Shown here: positions 56,427-64,000 of the stretch, one piece after another
Layout: each line of letters begins with the position of its first letter
How positions within the stretch are numbered: the first letter of the stretch is position 1
From: Litorilituus lipolyticus
GTDB lineage: Bacteria > Pseudomonadota > Gammaproteobacteria > Enterobacterales > Alteromonadaceae
NCBI RefSeq assembly: GCF_006439335.1
Contig: NZ_SAWY01000003.1
Location: 177,397-241,396, forward strand
DNA: 64,000 nt
Direction of reading: 5' to 3'
The notes under the pieces: generated by a model
The model's input: only the letters and a program-made list of their open reading frames with translations
The model's database searches: none
What the model was told of the DNA's origin: nothing
Position numbers and translations under genes: made by a program

Positions 56427-56885
56427 ATGGATTCATTTGATAAGCATATACTTAGTATTTTACAAAAAGACAGTACACTTTCTACCAGTGAAATTGCACA
56501 ACAAGTTGGCTTATCAACAACGCCTTGCTGGCGAAGAATTCAAGCGATGGAAAAGTCAGGTGTCATAAAGGCTAGAGTTGCGTTAGCCGATCCTGAAAAA
56601 CTCAATGTTGGCTTAACCATTTTTGTCATGGTAAAAACCAATCAGCACAACCCAAAGTGGTTAGCCACTTTTGCTGAAATAGCCGATGAATTCCCAGAAA
56701 TTGTTGAGTTTTATCGTATGAGCGGCGCTGTAGATTATTTACTGCGCGTGGTGGTGCCTGATATGAAAGCCTATGATCATTTCTACAAAAAGCTGATCAC
56801 TAAAACGGACTTTGCCGACATCAGCTCAAGTTTCGCGATGGAAGAAATTAAATACACGACCGCACTGCCTATTGATTATATTTAG
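56427..56885 (+). CDS. Lrp/AsnC-family transcriptional regulator
   Basis: This 152-residue regulator has an N-terminal helix-turn-helix (TSEIAQQVGLSTTPCWRRIQAMEKSGVI) and a C-terminal RAM effector domain (MSGAVDYLLRVVVPDMKAYDHFY). Lrp-family proteins bind amino acids and form octamers. Unlike the nir AsnC-like proteins, it has the normal helix-turn-helix and RAM glycine motif. Its targets are not evident; the flanking genes do not form an amino acid pathway. Confidence 0.92.
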   Translation: MDSFDKHILSILQKDSTLSTSEIAQQVGLSTTPCWRRIQAMEKSGVIKARVALADPEKLNVGLTIFVMVKTNQHNPKWLATFAEIADEFPEIVEFYRMSGAVDYLLRVVVPDMKAYDHFYKKLITKTDFADISSSFAMEEIKYTTALPIDYI

Positions 56886-56903
56886 TGATTTAACTGAATA
56901 TAG

Positions 56904-57665
56904 CTAAACGGTTTTTCTAATATCAAGTTTCTCAATTATTTGAGCATATACTGCGTAACTTGCATAACCTAGAATAGGTAAAACAATCACCAACAAGGGT
57001 AAAGCGACAATTAAAGTAAACGCCATAATTGATACTAAGGTACAAGCCCATTTAAGCATTAACCATTTATGGGAAAACACTTTTTTTACGCCAAAGGTTA
57101 CCGCATTTACAAAGCCCATTTGCTGATGAATGATTAAGGGGATGGCAAAAACGCCCAATGAAAAGCCGATAATAGCCATAACGATTCCGACTAAGCCACT
57201 ATGAAATAGATACGAAATAATTGAATCTCTTAACTCAGGGTTAGTAAAGAAGCTCTCGTTTAATGGAATGGGTTCAACGCCAAAATATAAGCCATAAATC
57301 ACTAAGGCATCTGTTATCCAAATAAAATAGCAAAGACATAAAATAAAGACTAAAAACCAAATACCTTGGTTATTTTCACCTTTTATTTTAATTAAATCTG
57401 AAAACGCAGGCTTTTTACCTTGCTGCAATACAGCAGCAGCTTGCTGAAAACCGATGATTAAAAGTGGGGCGATTAAAAAGAAGCCCGCAATGAAAGGAAT
57501 AATTACTAATGCCGCGTCAACATTAAGCAATAGCCAATATAATATGCCACCAATTAAACAAAAAAGACTACTAAATAAAATACTGATGGTTTTCGAAGCT
57601 AAAAAACTACGCCAGCCAAAGTGAAGCCATTGCTTAATTGAAAATTGATTTGCTTGAGTGTTCAT
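56904..57665 (-). CDS. DUF2189 family integral membrane protein
   Basis: This 253-residue protein has six to seven hydrophobic helices. It starts with the DUF2189 pattern QWLHFGWRSFLASKTISILFSSLF and continues with FLIAPLLIIGFQQAAAVLQQGKKPAFSDL. The family is widespread in proteobacteria and of unknown function. It converges on the Lrp-type gene with an 18-base gap. Confidence 0.85.
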   Translation of the reverse strand: MNTQANQFSIKQWLHFGWRSFLASKTISILFSSLFCLIGGILYWLLLNVDAALVIIPFIAGFFLIAPLLIIGFQQAAAVLQQGKKPAFSDLIKIKGENNQGIWFLVFILCLCYFIWITDALVIYGLYFGVEPIPLNESFFTNPELRDSIISYLFHSGLVGIVMAIIGFSLGVFAIPLIIHQQMGFVNAVTFGVKKVFSHKWLMLKWACTLVSIMAFTLIVALPLLVIVLPILGYASYAVYAQIIEKLDIRKTV

Positions 57666-57842
57666 AAATCCATACCTAAAATCATACTACTCAAAGCATA
57701 ACCAATAGATAGCTACTTAAGCTTGATTCAAAACAGTAAAAGGTAAATGTCACTTATAAATTAATATACATTATAAGTAATTATCGAATAATAAAACGAT
57801 TGGTTATTTACTATTCTCAGTCTTTTAACATACCCTACTAGC

Positions 57843-58607
57843 ATGAGAACTATCACTTTATCATTAGCCGCGAGCTTAATATTAATATTGAGCTTACCTA
57901 TTCAAGCCAAAAATACGCTTCGCTTTTGCCAAGGAGAAATGCCGCCCTATATATTCAAGCAGCAAGGTGAAAAACCCGTTACTGGTATTTGGCCAACAGT
58001 GTTTCAGGAGGTCTTTAAAAACCGAACAGATATCACGATTGAGTCTGTTGTTTTGCCGTGGAAGCGTTGCCAAAAAGAAGTGTTATACGGCAAGTCAGAT
58101 GGCTTTTTTATGGCAACCAAAACGCCCAAACGAGCGAACGATTACCTTTTATTACCAAGCTTTCACACCTTACGTATTCCCTACTATTACTCTACTAAAG
58201 CTTACCCGCAAGGCTTTACTTGGAACAGTTACAATGATCTTAAGGATAAAACCATTGGAATTTTAAGAGGTTATACATATTTTGCTGACTTTCACCAAGC
58301 GTGGGACAATAAGCAACTCAATGCTGAATATGGCGATGATATAGAAATTAATTTAAAAAAATTATTCAATAATCGCTTAGATTTAGTCTGGGATTGCGAG
58401 CGAATTGTTAATTATCATCTTAAAAAATTGCATTATACCGATGTCATTAAAGAGTCGACTGGCAAGCATCACATACATGAAGTAGGTCAGCATATTGGCT
58501 TATCAAGAAAAGGCAATGCCCTGAAATACCAGAATTTCATTATTAAAAGACTCACTGAGATGCAAGCATCTGGCGTGTTAGAAGAAATAATTAACCAAGA
58601 CTATTAG
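57843..58607 (+). CDS. Periplasmic solute-binding protein, family 3 type
   Basis: This 254-residue precursor has a signal peptide (about 1-22, cut after IQA). The fold is that of amino-acid-type binding proteins: LRFCQGEMPPYIF near the N-terminus, then VFQEVFKN and KTIGILRGYTYFADF. No permease or ATPase is nearby and the ligand pocket is not typical for a single amino acid. It may be a stand-alone sensor-type or orphan binding protein, common in Alteromonadales. Confidence 0.82.
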   Translation: MRTITLSLAASLILILSLPIQAKNTLRFCQGEMPPYIFKQQGEKPVTGIWPTVFQEVFKNRTDITIESVVLPWKRCQKEVLYGKSDGFFMATKTPKRANDYLLLPSFHTLRIPYYYSTKAYPQGFTWNSYNDLKDKTIGILRGYTYFADFHQAWDNKQLNAEYGDDIEINLKKLFNNRLDLVWDCERIVNYHLKKLHYTDVIKESTGKHHIHEVGQHIGLSRKGNALKYQNFIIKRLTEMQASGVLEEIINQDY

Positions 58608-58649
58608 CCATAATAACAACTTGATTTCTACTAGTTTAATGTTTACAAA

Positions 58650-58682
58650 AAAGCCAACGATAGCTTGTATATCGTTGGCTTA
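58650..58682 (-). terminator. Bidirectional terminator
   Basis: AAGCCAACGAT (58651-58661) pairs exactly with ATCGTTGGCTT (58671-58681). A runs on the left give TTTTTT on the minus strand. It lies between convergent stops at 58607 and 58756 and probably serves both. Confidence 0.85.
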
Positions 58683-58755
58683 TATATACCAGCTCATCAT
58701 AAATGATGAAACATTACCGTTTATTTAGTTACTTTACGCTTCAACGTTACTCAAA

Positions 58756-59718
58756 TTAAAACTGCGCAGTAAATGATAAACTGTAACTTTTAAAGTCATT
58801 ATTACTTTCATTAGTGCTTGCATACCCTGCGCTCAATGAATAGTTATCATTGAAGAAATGCGTCGCAGCTAAACTGTAACTTTCATTTTCATTGTAACTT
58901 GCAGAAATTGAGGTGTTTTTATTAAAGTAATAGCTTGAACCAATCGACCAATAGTCATCCACATCTATAGAATCTGAATCGGTATTATCAAATGTATAAG
59001 CAGCACTTACCGTTAAATAACTGCCATTTTCAAGTGATTTAAAATACTTAGTAGAAAGCGCATGAAAATCTAATTCTTCATCAGTGTTATAGCTAAAGCC
59101 AATATAATCATTGTCATTGAGTGTTAAGTCATAGCTTGCACGAAAGGTAAACAACTCCCCTGTTTCATGATACGTTGACTGAATAAGAAAATTCTCTGAA
59201 ATTAAATAACCCAAGCTAAGTGAGTACGCACTGTCACTATCACTATTGCTATCTCTATGATGTGTTCTATTTTCTTCAATAATGGTGAATGTATCAGTAT
59301 ATTCAGAATCTTGGTAGCTATAACTGCCCCCTAAAACGAAACCGCCAACAACCCATTCCCCCCTTACATTGATAAGATTATTTTCATTACTACTTTTATA
59401 AGAAAGAGGCGTACGATTTTCATAACCCCCAATATAAAATTGGTTATTACTTACATAATCTGATGATGAGTATAAATATCCAACGGATATATTACTTAGC
59501 GTATTTATATAATCAAACTCGTTTAATGGGCCTTTGGTTTTTCTACCTTCGAAGTAATACTGAGAATTTATATTAAAGGTCTCACTATCAACATTCTCAT
59601 ATTCTGCTTGATAGTAACCAAGAGAAGAAAACGATTGAAAACTTTTTGCTTCATTCGCTTGGCTTGAAAAGGCAATAGGTAATACAGTAATAGCTGCAGC
59701 AATGAGAGATAATTTCAT
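58756..59718 (-). CDS. Putative outer-membrane beta-barrel protein
   Basis: This 320-residue precursor has a signal peptide (about 1-22). A mature part of alternating polar and apolar strands rich in Tyr, Ser and Asn follows. It ends in SLSFTAQF, a typical C-terminal barrel signature with terminal Phe. It looks like a 12- to 16-stranded barrel of the small porin type. ATG 59718 has AAAAGG eight bases upstream; the frame is open three codons more. I cannot assign a substrate. Confidence 0.8.
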   Translation of the reverse strand: MKLSLIAAAITVLPIAFSSQANEAKSFQSFSSLGYYQAEYENVDSETFNINSQYYFEGRKTKGPLNEFDYINTLSNISVGYLYSSSDYVSNNQFYIGGYENRTPLSYKSSNENNLINVRGEWVVGGFVLGGSYSYQDSEYTDTFTIIEENRTHHRDSNSDSDSAYSLSLGYLISENFLIQSTYHETGELFTFRASYDLTLNDNDYIGFSYNTDEELDFHALSTKYFKSLENGSYLTVSAAYTFDNTDSDSIDVDDYWSIGSSYYFNKNTSISASYNENESYSLAATHFFNDNYSLSAGYASTNESNNDFKSYSLSFTAQF

Positions 59719-59830
59719 TTTGAACATCCTTTTAAGTTGAATTTTTATTTAAAAACTAAGTAGTTGACGCGCATTGTATACAAAAGAAATCAGGAAAACT
59801 AGCGACAGATATATCATCTTACATTTTTAA

Positions 59831-59870
59831 AAACTTTTTAAAGAATCAATATTGATTCTTTAAAAAGTTT
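59831..59870 (-). terminator. Perfect 40-bp palindrome after yegD
   Basis: Bases 59831-59850 are the exact reverse complement of 59851-59870, with no spacer; the centre is AATCAATATTGATT. In minus-strand sense it ends in GTTTTTAAAAATG, 40 bases after the yegD stop. It most likely acts as a terminator. Confidence 0.65.
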
Positions 59871-59910
59871 CCTACACAAGCAATAACAAAATGTCTTAAA
59901 ACATAGTTAG

Positions 59911-61269
59911 TTAGCCAAAAACACGTGCCGCCCAGCGGGTTAATCCTGCGGTAACACTACCAAAATGATCACCAATAACTACAGGCGTATTTGGCATTTG
60001 CTTGGTTAAAAACTGATTAATGACAGGTGACTTTGCTGTACCGCCAGTGACAAAAACCACATCAGGCTGACACTGTGCCTGTTCAATGGCTTGTTGCATA
60101 ATATTAGCTATAGTTGCTAATTCTTGATGTGCAGCTTTTGCCATTAACTCCCTTGAAACCGTTACTGACAACTCAGGGCTAATATCTGTTAAATCTATTG
60201 GCGTTAAATCACTCTCCGTTAAGGCTATTTTTCCTTGTTCTGCGCCGTTAACCATACGATAGCTTAATTTTTGTTCTTGTAAGAGTAACAATCGTTCTAT
60301 TAATTCAGGCTGCTTGGCATCTCGCTGTAATTGCTGTAAATATCGTCTGTTACTTTGGCTATAAAATTCAGTTTGATCATTAATATTATTAATGGCCATA
60401 GCTTGCCAATAGCTATAACTCGGTACAGGCTTATTAGTTTTCAATAAGCTATCTAAACCAAATTCTGGCATTAAGCCTTTTAGCGCTAATTGAATATCAA
60501 AATCATTGCCGCCAATCCGTACACCACTATGGCCGAGCAAATGATCTGTTCTATCATTAAGTAATGAAAATTCAGGCCCCATGAGTAGCATTGAGCAATC
60601 AGTCGTGCCGCCGCCAATATCTACCACTAATACTTTTGTTTCTTTATCTAGTGTACTTTCAAACTCAAATCCTGCTGCAACGGGCTCATATTGAAACTCA
60701 ACATCACGAAAACCAACTCGTTTTGCCGCATTCGTTAATACACTAATAGCTTGTAGGTTACTCTCTTCCCCTTTCAAACCTTGAAAGTTAATTGGTCTAC
60801 CAATAACGGTTTGCGTCACTTCTCGGTTGAGCTTTTCTTCTGTTAGGCTTTTGATATTACTCATCATAGCGGCAACAATATCTTCAAATAAGTTGATTTG
60901 CTGTGGCATTAAACCGCTTGCACCTAAGAAAGATTTAGGTGATTTAATATAATAGCCTTCATCAGGCTCAGCCAAATAAGCAGCTAAGGCACCATGTCCA
61001 AAAGAAAGCTCAGTTGATATACCATCTAATGCTAATTCACGCGCTACACTTTGCCCTTTTTGTAAAGGCATCAAGCGAAGTTCTTTGAAAGTTTGCTGTT
61101 CTTGTGAAGGTAGTTGCTGATAAAGCCAATTTACAATAATTTCACGACTTGGTGCATATAACGTTGAGGGTAAGTAGCAGCTATTATCGGTGAGTTTTAT
61201 TAGCGCTGGTTGATTATTTTCCATCACCCCTACAGCACAGTTAGACGTACCGTAATCAAAACCTATCAT
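59911..61269 (-). CDS. yegD: Hsp70-family chaperone-like ATPase YegD
   Basis: This 452-residue protein aligns along its length with E. coli YegD: IGFDYGTSNCAVGVM, YIKSPKSFLGASGL, VIGRPINFQG, QYEPVAAGFEFE and VLVVDIGGGTTDCSMLLMGP. It has the actin/Hsp70 ATPase fold without the usual DnaK substrate-binding domain. ATG 61269 is chosen because E. coli YegD begins there; ATG starts five and eight codons upstream are open. No co-chaperone is adjacent. Confidence 0.93.
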   Translation of the reverse strand: MIGFDYGTSNCAVGVMENNQPALIKLTDNSCYLPSTLYAPSREIIVNWLYQQLPSQEQQTFKELRLMPLQKGQSVARELALDGISTELSFGHGALAAYLAEPDEGYYIKSPKSFLGASGLMPQQINLFEDIVAAMMSNIKSLTEEKLNREVTQTVIGRPINFQGLKGEESNLQAISVLTNAAKRVGFRDVEFQYEPVAAGFEFESTLDKETKVLVVDIGGGTTDCSMLLMGPEFSLLNDRTDHLLGHSGVRIGGNDFDIQLALKGLMPEFGLDSLLKTNKPVPSYSYWQAMAINNINDQTEFYSQSNRRYLQQLQRDAKQPELIERLLLLQEQKLSYRMVNGAEQGKIALTESDLTPIDLTDISPELSVTVSRELMAKAAHQELATIANIMQQAIEQAQCQPDVVFVTGGTAKSPVINQFLTKQMPNTPVVIGDHFGSVTAGLTRWAARVFG

Positions 61270-61477
61270 ATTGTTACCACGCATTATTACCACACAAAGG
61301 AAAAAGGCCGCGTAGCATACTGAGTTCGCTTTATTAATGCAACTGACACCTCAAGTAACTTTATACAATATATTGCCGAATCTACATCTTTGTGCGATAT
61401 TACTATGCAGCTAAATCGTATAATTATTAAATCAAGGGAGCTGATAAAAACTAAATACGCTATATAAAGGTATGATG

Positions 61478-63463
61478 ATGTCAAAAAGTATTCGCTCTAA
61501 ATTTTTACTCTATGTTGCTGGCGGTGTCAGTCTCGTTCTAGTTATTGCCTCTGCACTTATTATTAGCAAAGTTAGTAATAAAACAGAGCAGCAAGTTAAT
61601 CACGCCTTACAGACGAATCTAGCCCTTGAGGCCAATAAAATACACGGCTTTATTGATAAACAAGTGAGAGGGTTAGAAGGTTTTTTTCGCACACCGTCTC
61701 TTATAAACTGGACCGATAATCACAGAGCTTACCTTACAGATACTTCAACAAAAGAATATCAACTGTTTCTACAAACACTTAAAGGTGAATCAAAATCTGA
61801 TCCTTACACTAAATCGGTATTTTATGGCTCAGAGCATACTGGCGAATACCTTGATGAGCATGGGGTCTATAAACAAGGCGAGTATGATGTCAGAACACGC
61901 GATTGGTACAAAGAAATAAAAGAAGAAAAGCAATGGGTTATGTCAGATGTGGAACTTCACCCTGCCGATAACTACATTTACACCGCTATTAATATTCCTG
62001 TTTTCAATTTTAAAAATGAATTTATTGGCGCAGGTGGCGCTGATATTTTAATAGACAGCATTGCAGAGTTTGTTGATCAGGCAAAATATCAAGGTGAAGG
62101 TACTGCTTTTTTAATGACAAAAGAAGGAAAAGTAATTTACTTCCCACTTAACGAGGGGGAGATAAAGCATAATCAAGTGATTAATGAACTCGATAAACAA
62201 GATGGTATGAATGGCTTTACTGATTTAGCCTTGCTTGCAAATCAAAATATGCAAGGTGTTTCAGAAGTTCTACTAAACGGCAAGTCACATGTTGTTGCTT
62301 ACCAAGCAATTATTGATGACAAACCACAGATGCATTGGGTTATCGGTTTATTGGTAGATAAAAGCACCGTTTACAGTCCGTTATACGATACTGTTAAGCT
62401 GTCAATTTTTATTGTTATATTACTTATCACGACAGTTGGTATCATAATTTCATTTGTTGCTAAATCAGTTACTAGTCCGTTAACTGAATTACATAATGCC
62501 ATGATGGATGTGGCAAGCGGCGAAGGTGATTTAACTAAGCGTATTAAAGTCAAATCAAATGATGAAATTGGTGAATTAGCCAAAGCCTTTAACCAGTTTA
62601 CTGCACAAATTCATAACTTAGTGATAGACATTAGCCAAATGTCAGATAAGCTTAATCATTCAATTCAAAATGTTGGCTCATTAACCACTAAATCTGCCTC
62701 TAAAATCGCTAACTCTCGAAATGATGTTGCCAATGCAAGCGGTAATATTGATGAAATGAGTAGTGCCGCGAAAGAAATAAGTAGTACTGCACAAACTGCC
62801 GATGAACAAGTTACTGAAGCCTGTGAAATAACGCTTCAAGGTAAGTCACTCATAGGTTCGACCGTCTCAGTAATGAACCAAGCACAAACACAAATTCAAC
62901 AATCTGTTACGGCCATCTCTCAACTAAAAGTCGATAGTGAATCTATTAGTAGCGTAGTTGAAGTTATTGAAAACATTGCGGAACAAACCAATTTATTAGC
63001 CTTAAATGCCGCCATTGAAGCAGCACGAGCGGGTGAAAATGGCCGCGGCTTTGCCGTGGTTGCTGATGAAGTGAGAACTCTTGCCAGTAAAACTCAGCAA
63101 TCTACCGATAGCATTCAAGCAATGATCAACAATTTACAAACGAGTGCCTCATCGGCTGAAGAATTGATTTTAACTAATCAAAAGCAGTTTAGCCAAACCG
63201 TGGCACAAGTAAATGATGTAGATAACATTTTAAGCCAAATTGATTCAACAATAGATACCGCAAGAAAGCTAAACGTTAGCATCAACCAATTAACGCAACA
63301 TCAAAATGGTTTATCTGAACAAATGACCTCCATTATGAGTAATATTGATGAATTCGCTGACTCAGCCAATATTGATTCTGCCACAGTTAATGAGCATGTT
63401 TTATCTATTGAGAGTAACTGCCAATCGTTAGATAGCTTAGTTAAGCGCTTTAAAATTGCTTAA
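61478..63463 (+). CDS. Methyl-accepting chemotaxis protein with dCache sensor
   Basis: This 661-residue receptor has a first membrane helix (about 8-28), a large periplasmic dCache-type sensor (about 35-300, with [13 protein letters not shown] and [20 protein letters not shown]), a second helix (about 305-327), a HAMP domain and a signalling domain. The signalling tip has [19 protein letters not shown] and [17 protein letters not shown] with the downstream Asp is typical of amine or amino-acid-sensing dCache domains; the ligand is unknown. Of three consecutive ATG codons, the third has the best spacing from AAGG. Confidence 0.94.
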   Translation: MSKSIRSKFLLYVAGGVSLVLVIASALIISKVSNKTEQQVNHALQTNLALEANKIHGFIDKQVRGLEGFFRTPSLINWTDNHRAYLTDTSTKEYQLFLQTLKGESKSDPYTKSVFYGSEHTGEYLDEHGVYKQGEYDVRTRDWYKEIKEEKQWVMSDVELHPADNYIYTAINIPVFNFKNEFIGAGGADILIDSIAEFVDQAKYQGEGTAFLMTKEGKVIYFPLNEGEIKHNQVINELDKQDGMNGFTDLALLANQNMQGVSEVLLNGKSHVVAYQAIIDDKPQMHWVIGLLVDKSTVYSPLYDTVKLSIFIVILLITTVGIIISFVAKSVTSPLTELHNAMMDVASGEGDLTKRIKVKSNDEIGELAKAFNQFTAQIHNLVIDISQMSDKLNHSIQNVGSLTTKSASKIANSRNDVANASGNIDEMSSAAKEISSTAQTADEQVTEACEITLQGKSLIGSTVSVMNQAQTQIQQSVTAISQLKVDSESISSVVEVIENIAEQTNLLALNAAIEAARAGENGRGFAVVADEVRTLASKTQQSTDSIQAMINNLQTSASSAEELILTNQKQFSQTVAQVNDVDNILSQIDSTIDTARKLNVSINQLTQHQNGLSEQMTSIMSNIDEFADSANIDSATVNEHVLSIESNCQSLDSLVKRFKIA

Positions 63464-63593
63464 TGGTTTACCTATAAGGAAAAAGTGCACTGCTATTGTC
63501 TAAATTCATAGCAGTGCGACAATTCATGGATGTAAATCAACAGAAGTTCCTCTAAACTAACCTTCAATCAATTCAGATAATTTTAATAGGTTC

Positions 63594-63851
63594 ATGGCAG
63601 AAATTACCTTTAACCAGCAAGAAAAAGAGCAGCTGGTGCTCAAAATACAGAATTATTTTAACGATGAGCTTGCCCAAGATATTGGCCAATTTGATGCGGA
63701 GTTTTTATTAGACTTCTTCGCCAAGGAGGTAGGTGGTTATTTTTATAACCGTGGCGTATTTGACGCCCAAGCTATCGTCAGTGATAAACTTGAAAATGTT
63801 AACGAAGTGATTAATGAAGCACTGTTTGAAATAGAAAAGCCAGTAAAATAA
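63594..63851 (+). CDS. DUF2164 family protein
   Basis: This 85-residue protein has the DUF2164 pattern ITFNQQEKEQLVLKIQNYF, then DIGQFDAEFLLDFFAKEVG and YFYNRGVFDAQAI. It is small and soluble, and its function is unknown. The start ATG is 130 bases after the chemotaxis receptor gene. A terminator follows. Confidence 0.85.
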   Translation: MAEITFNQQEKEQLVLKIQNYFNDELAQDIGQFDAEFLLDFFAKEVGGYFYNRGVFDAQAIVSDKLENVNEVINEALFEIEKPVK

Positions 63852-63876
63852 GTACTGGATTTTTTATTACTAAAAG

Positions 63877-63903
63877 AAAAAGGCTCGTTAAACGAGCCTT
63901 TTT
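63877..63903 (+). terminator. Rho-independent terminator after the DUF2164 gene
   Basis: AAAAAGGCTCGTT (63877-63889) pairs with AACGAGCCTTTTT (63891-63903), a tight stem running into TTTTTT. The inserted element begins ten bases further on. Confidence 0.9.
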
Positions 63904-63912
63904 TAATATTTA

Positions 63913-64000
63913 TGACCCGTCCTAAATAAGGTTGACACTTTTCCACGATTAAATTGGAGAGTGTTATGAAATCAATCACTAAACGAACTCAAAGAGATTA
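63913..64000 (+). mobile_element. Left end of an IS3-like insertion sequence (partial)
   Basis: TGACCCGTCCTAAATAAGG at 63913 looks like a left inverted repeat of IS3-family elements common in Colwellia and Shewanella. It is followed 53 bases later by a short transposase-type ORF. The right end lies outside the window, so neither the repeat pair nor a target duplication can be confirmed. Confidence 0.7.
63966..64000 (+). CDS. IS3-family transposase OrfA, N-terminal fragment
   Basis: ATG 63966 follows GGAGAG by four bases and encodes MKSITKRTQRDY before the window ends. This start is typical of OrfA proteins of IS3-type elements, which bind the inverted repeats through a helix-turn-helix. Only 11 full codons are seen. 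Confidence 0.65.
   Translation, partial: MKSITKRTQRD

Noticed and set aside
1..64000. CRISPR arrays, prophage, tRNA or rRNA genes
   Set aside because: No regularly spaced repeats, phage structural genes, tRNA cloverleaf or rRNA sequence were recognised in the window.

Overview
The window looks like a chromosomal segment of a cold-water marine gammaproteobacterium of the Colwellia/Thalassotalea type (Alteromonadales). The grounds are its low G+C, the gene order guaB-guaA and ndk-rlmN-pilW-rodZ-ispG-hisS-yfgM-bamB-der typical of gammaproteobacteria, a Vibrio/Alteromonas-style TonB2 system, and many TTG/GTG starts. This placement is inference from gene content; no rRNA or tRNA gene was seen.

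Left end (1-6.5 kb): the tail of an unidentified gene, a terminator, and a minus-strand GspA ATPase fused to a GspB-like C-terminus. Next comes a compact minus-strand operon that reads as an undescribed class II microcin/bacteriocin system. Its order is HlyD-type adaptor, two short double-glycine precursor peptides with near-identical 15-residue leaders, a 53-residue two-helix candidate immunity protein, and an ABC exporter with a C39 leader peptidase. A perfect FNR-type box (TTGAT-N4-ATCAA) lies about 61 bp upstream of the inferred start of transcription, which suggests induction when oxygen is low.

6.5-10.6 kb: cca, two hypothetical genes, a PAS-GGDEF diguanylate cyclase and an AlkB-like dioxygenase.

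10.7-23.7 kb: a dissimilatory nitrite reduction island. On the minus strand are nirS (cytochrome cd1) and a NapC/NirT tetraheme protein fused to an extra heme-binding C-terminal module. Diverging from nirS is a membrane-anchored hemerythrin, followed by nirC, nirF, nirDL (fused), nirG, nirH, nirJ, nirE and nirN. This is a full heme d1 pathway from uroporphyrinogen III. FNR/DNR-like boxes precede nirS, the hemerythrin gene and nirC. No NO reductase gene is present.

23.7-29.3 kb: a DUF2799 lipoprotein and a TonB2-type energising operon (DUF3450, TtpC-like, ExbB, ExbD, TonB, TPR). 29.5-35 kb: RecQ-like helicase, SelO, a GST/FAX-like protein, a hypothetical protein and RidA.

35-55 kb: housekeeping genes guaA, guaB, xseA, a PEP-CTERM protein, a PilZ protein, der, bamB, yfgM, hisS, ispG, rodZ, a very long PilW-LysM protein, rlmN and ndk. 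Three copies of a small hairpin with compensatory base changes lie just downstream of guaA, guaB and ndk. All three fold better on the strand of those genes, so they are candidates for a structured 3'-UTR RNA family.

55-64 kb: maeA, iscX cut off from the rest of the isc operon, a tiny Cys-rich membrane ORF, an Lrp-type regulator, a DUF2189 membrane protein, a periplasmic binding protein, an outer-membrane barrel, YegD (Hsp70 family), a methyl-accepting chemotaxis protein, a DUF2164 protein, and the first 88 bases of an IS3-like element cut by the window end.
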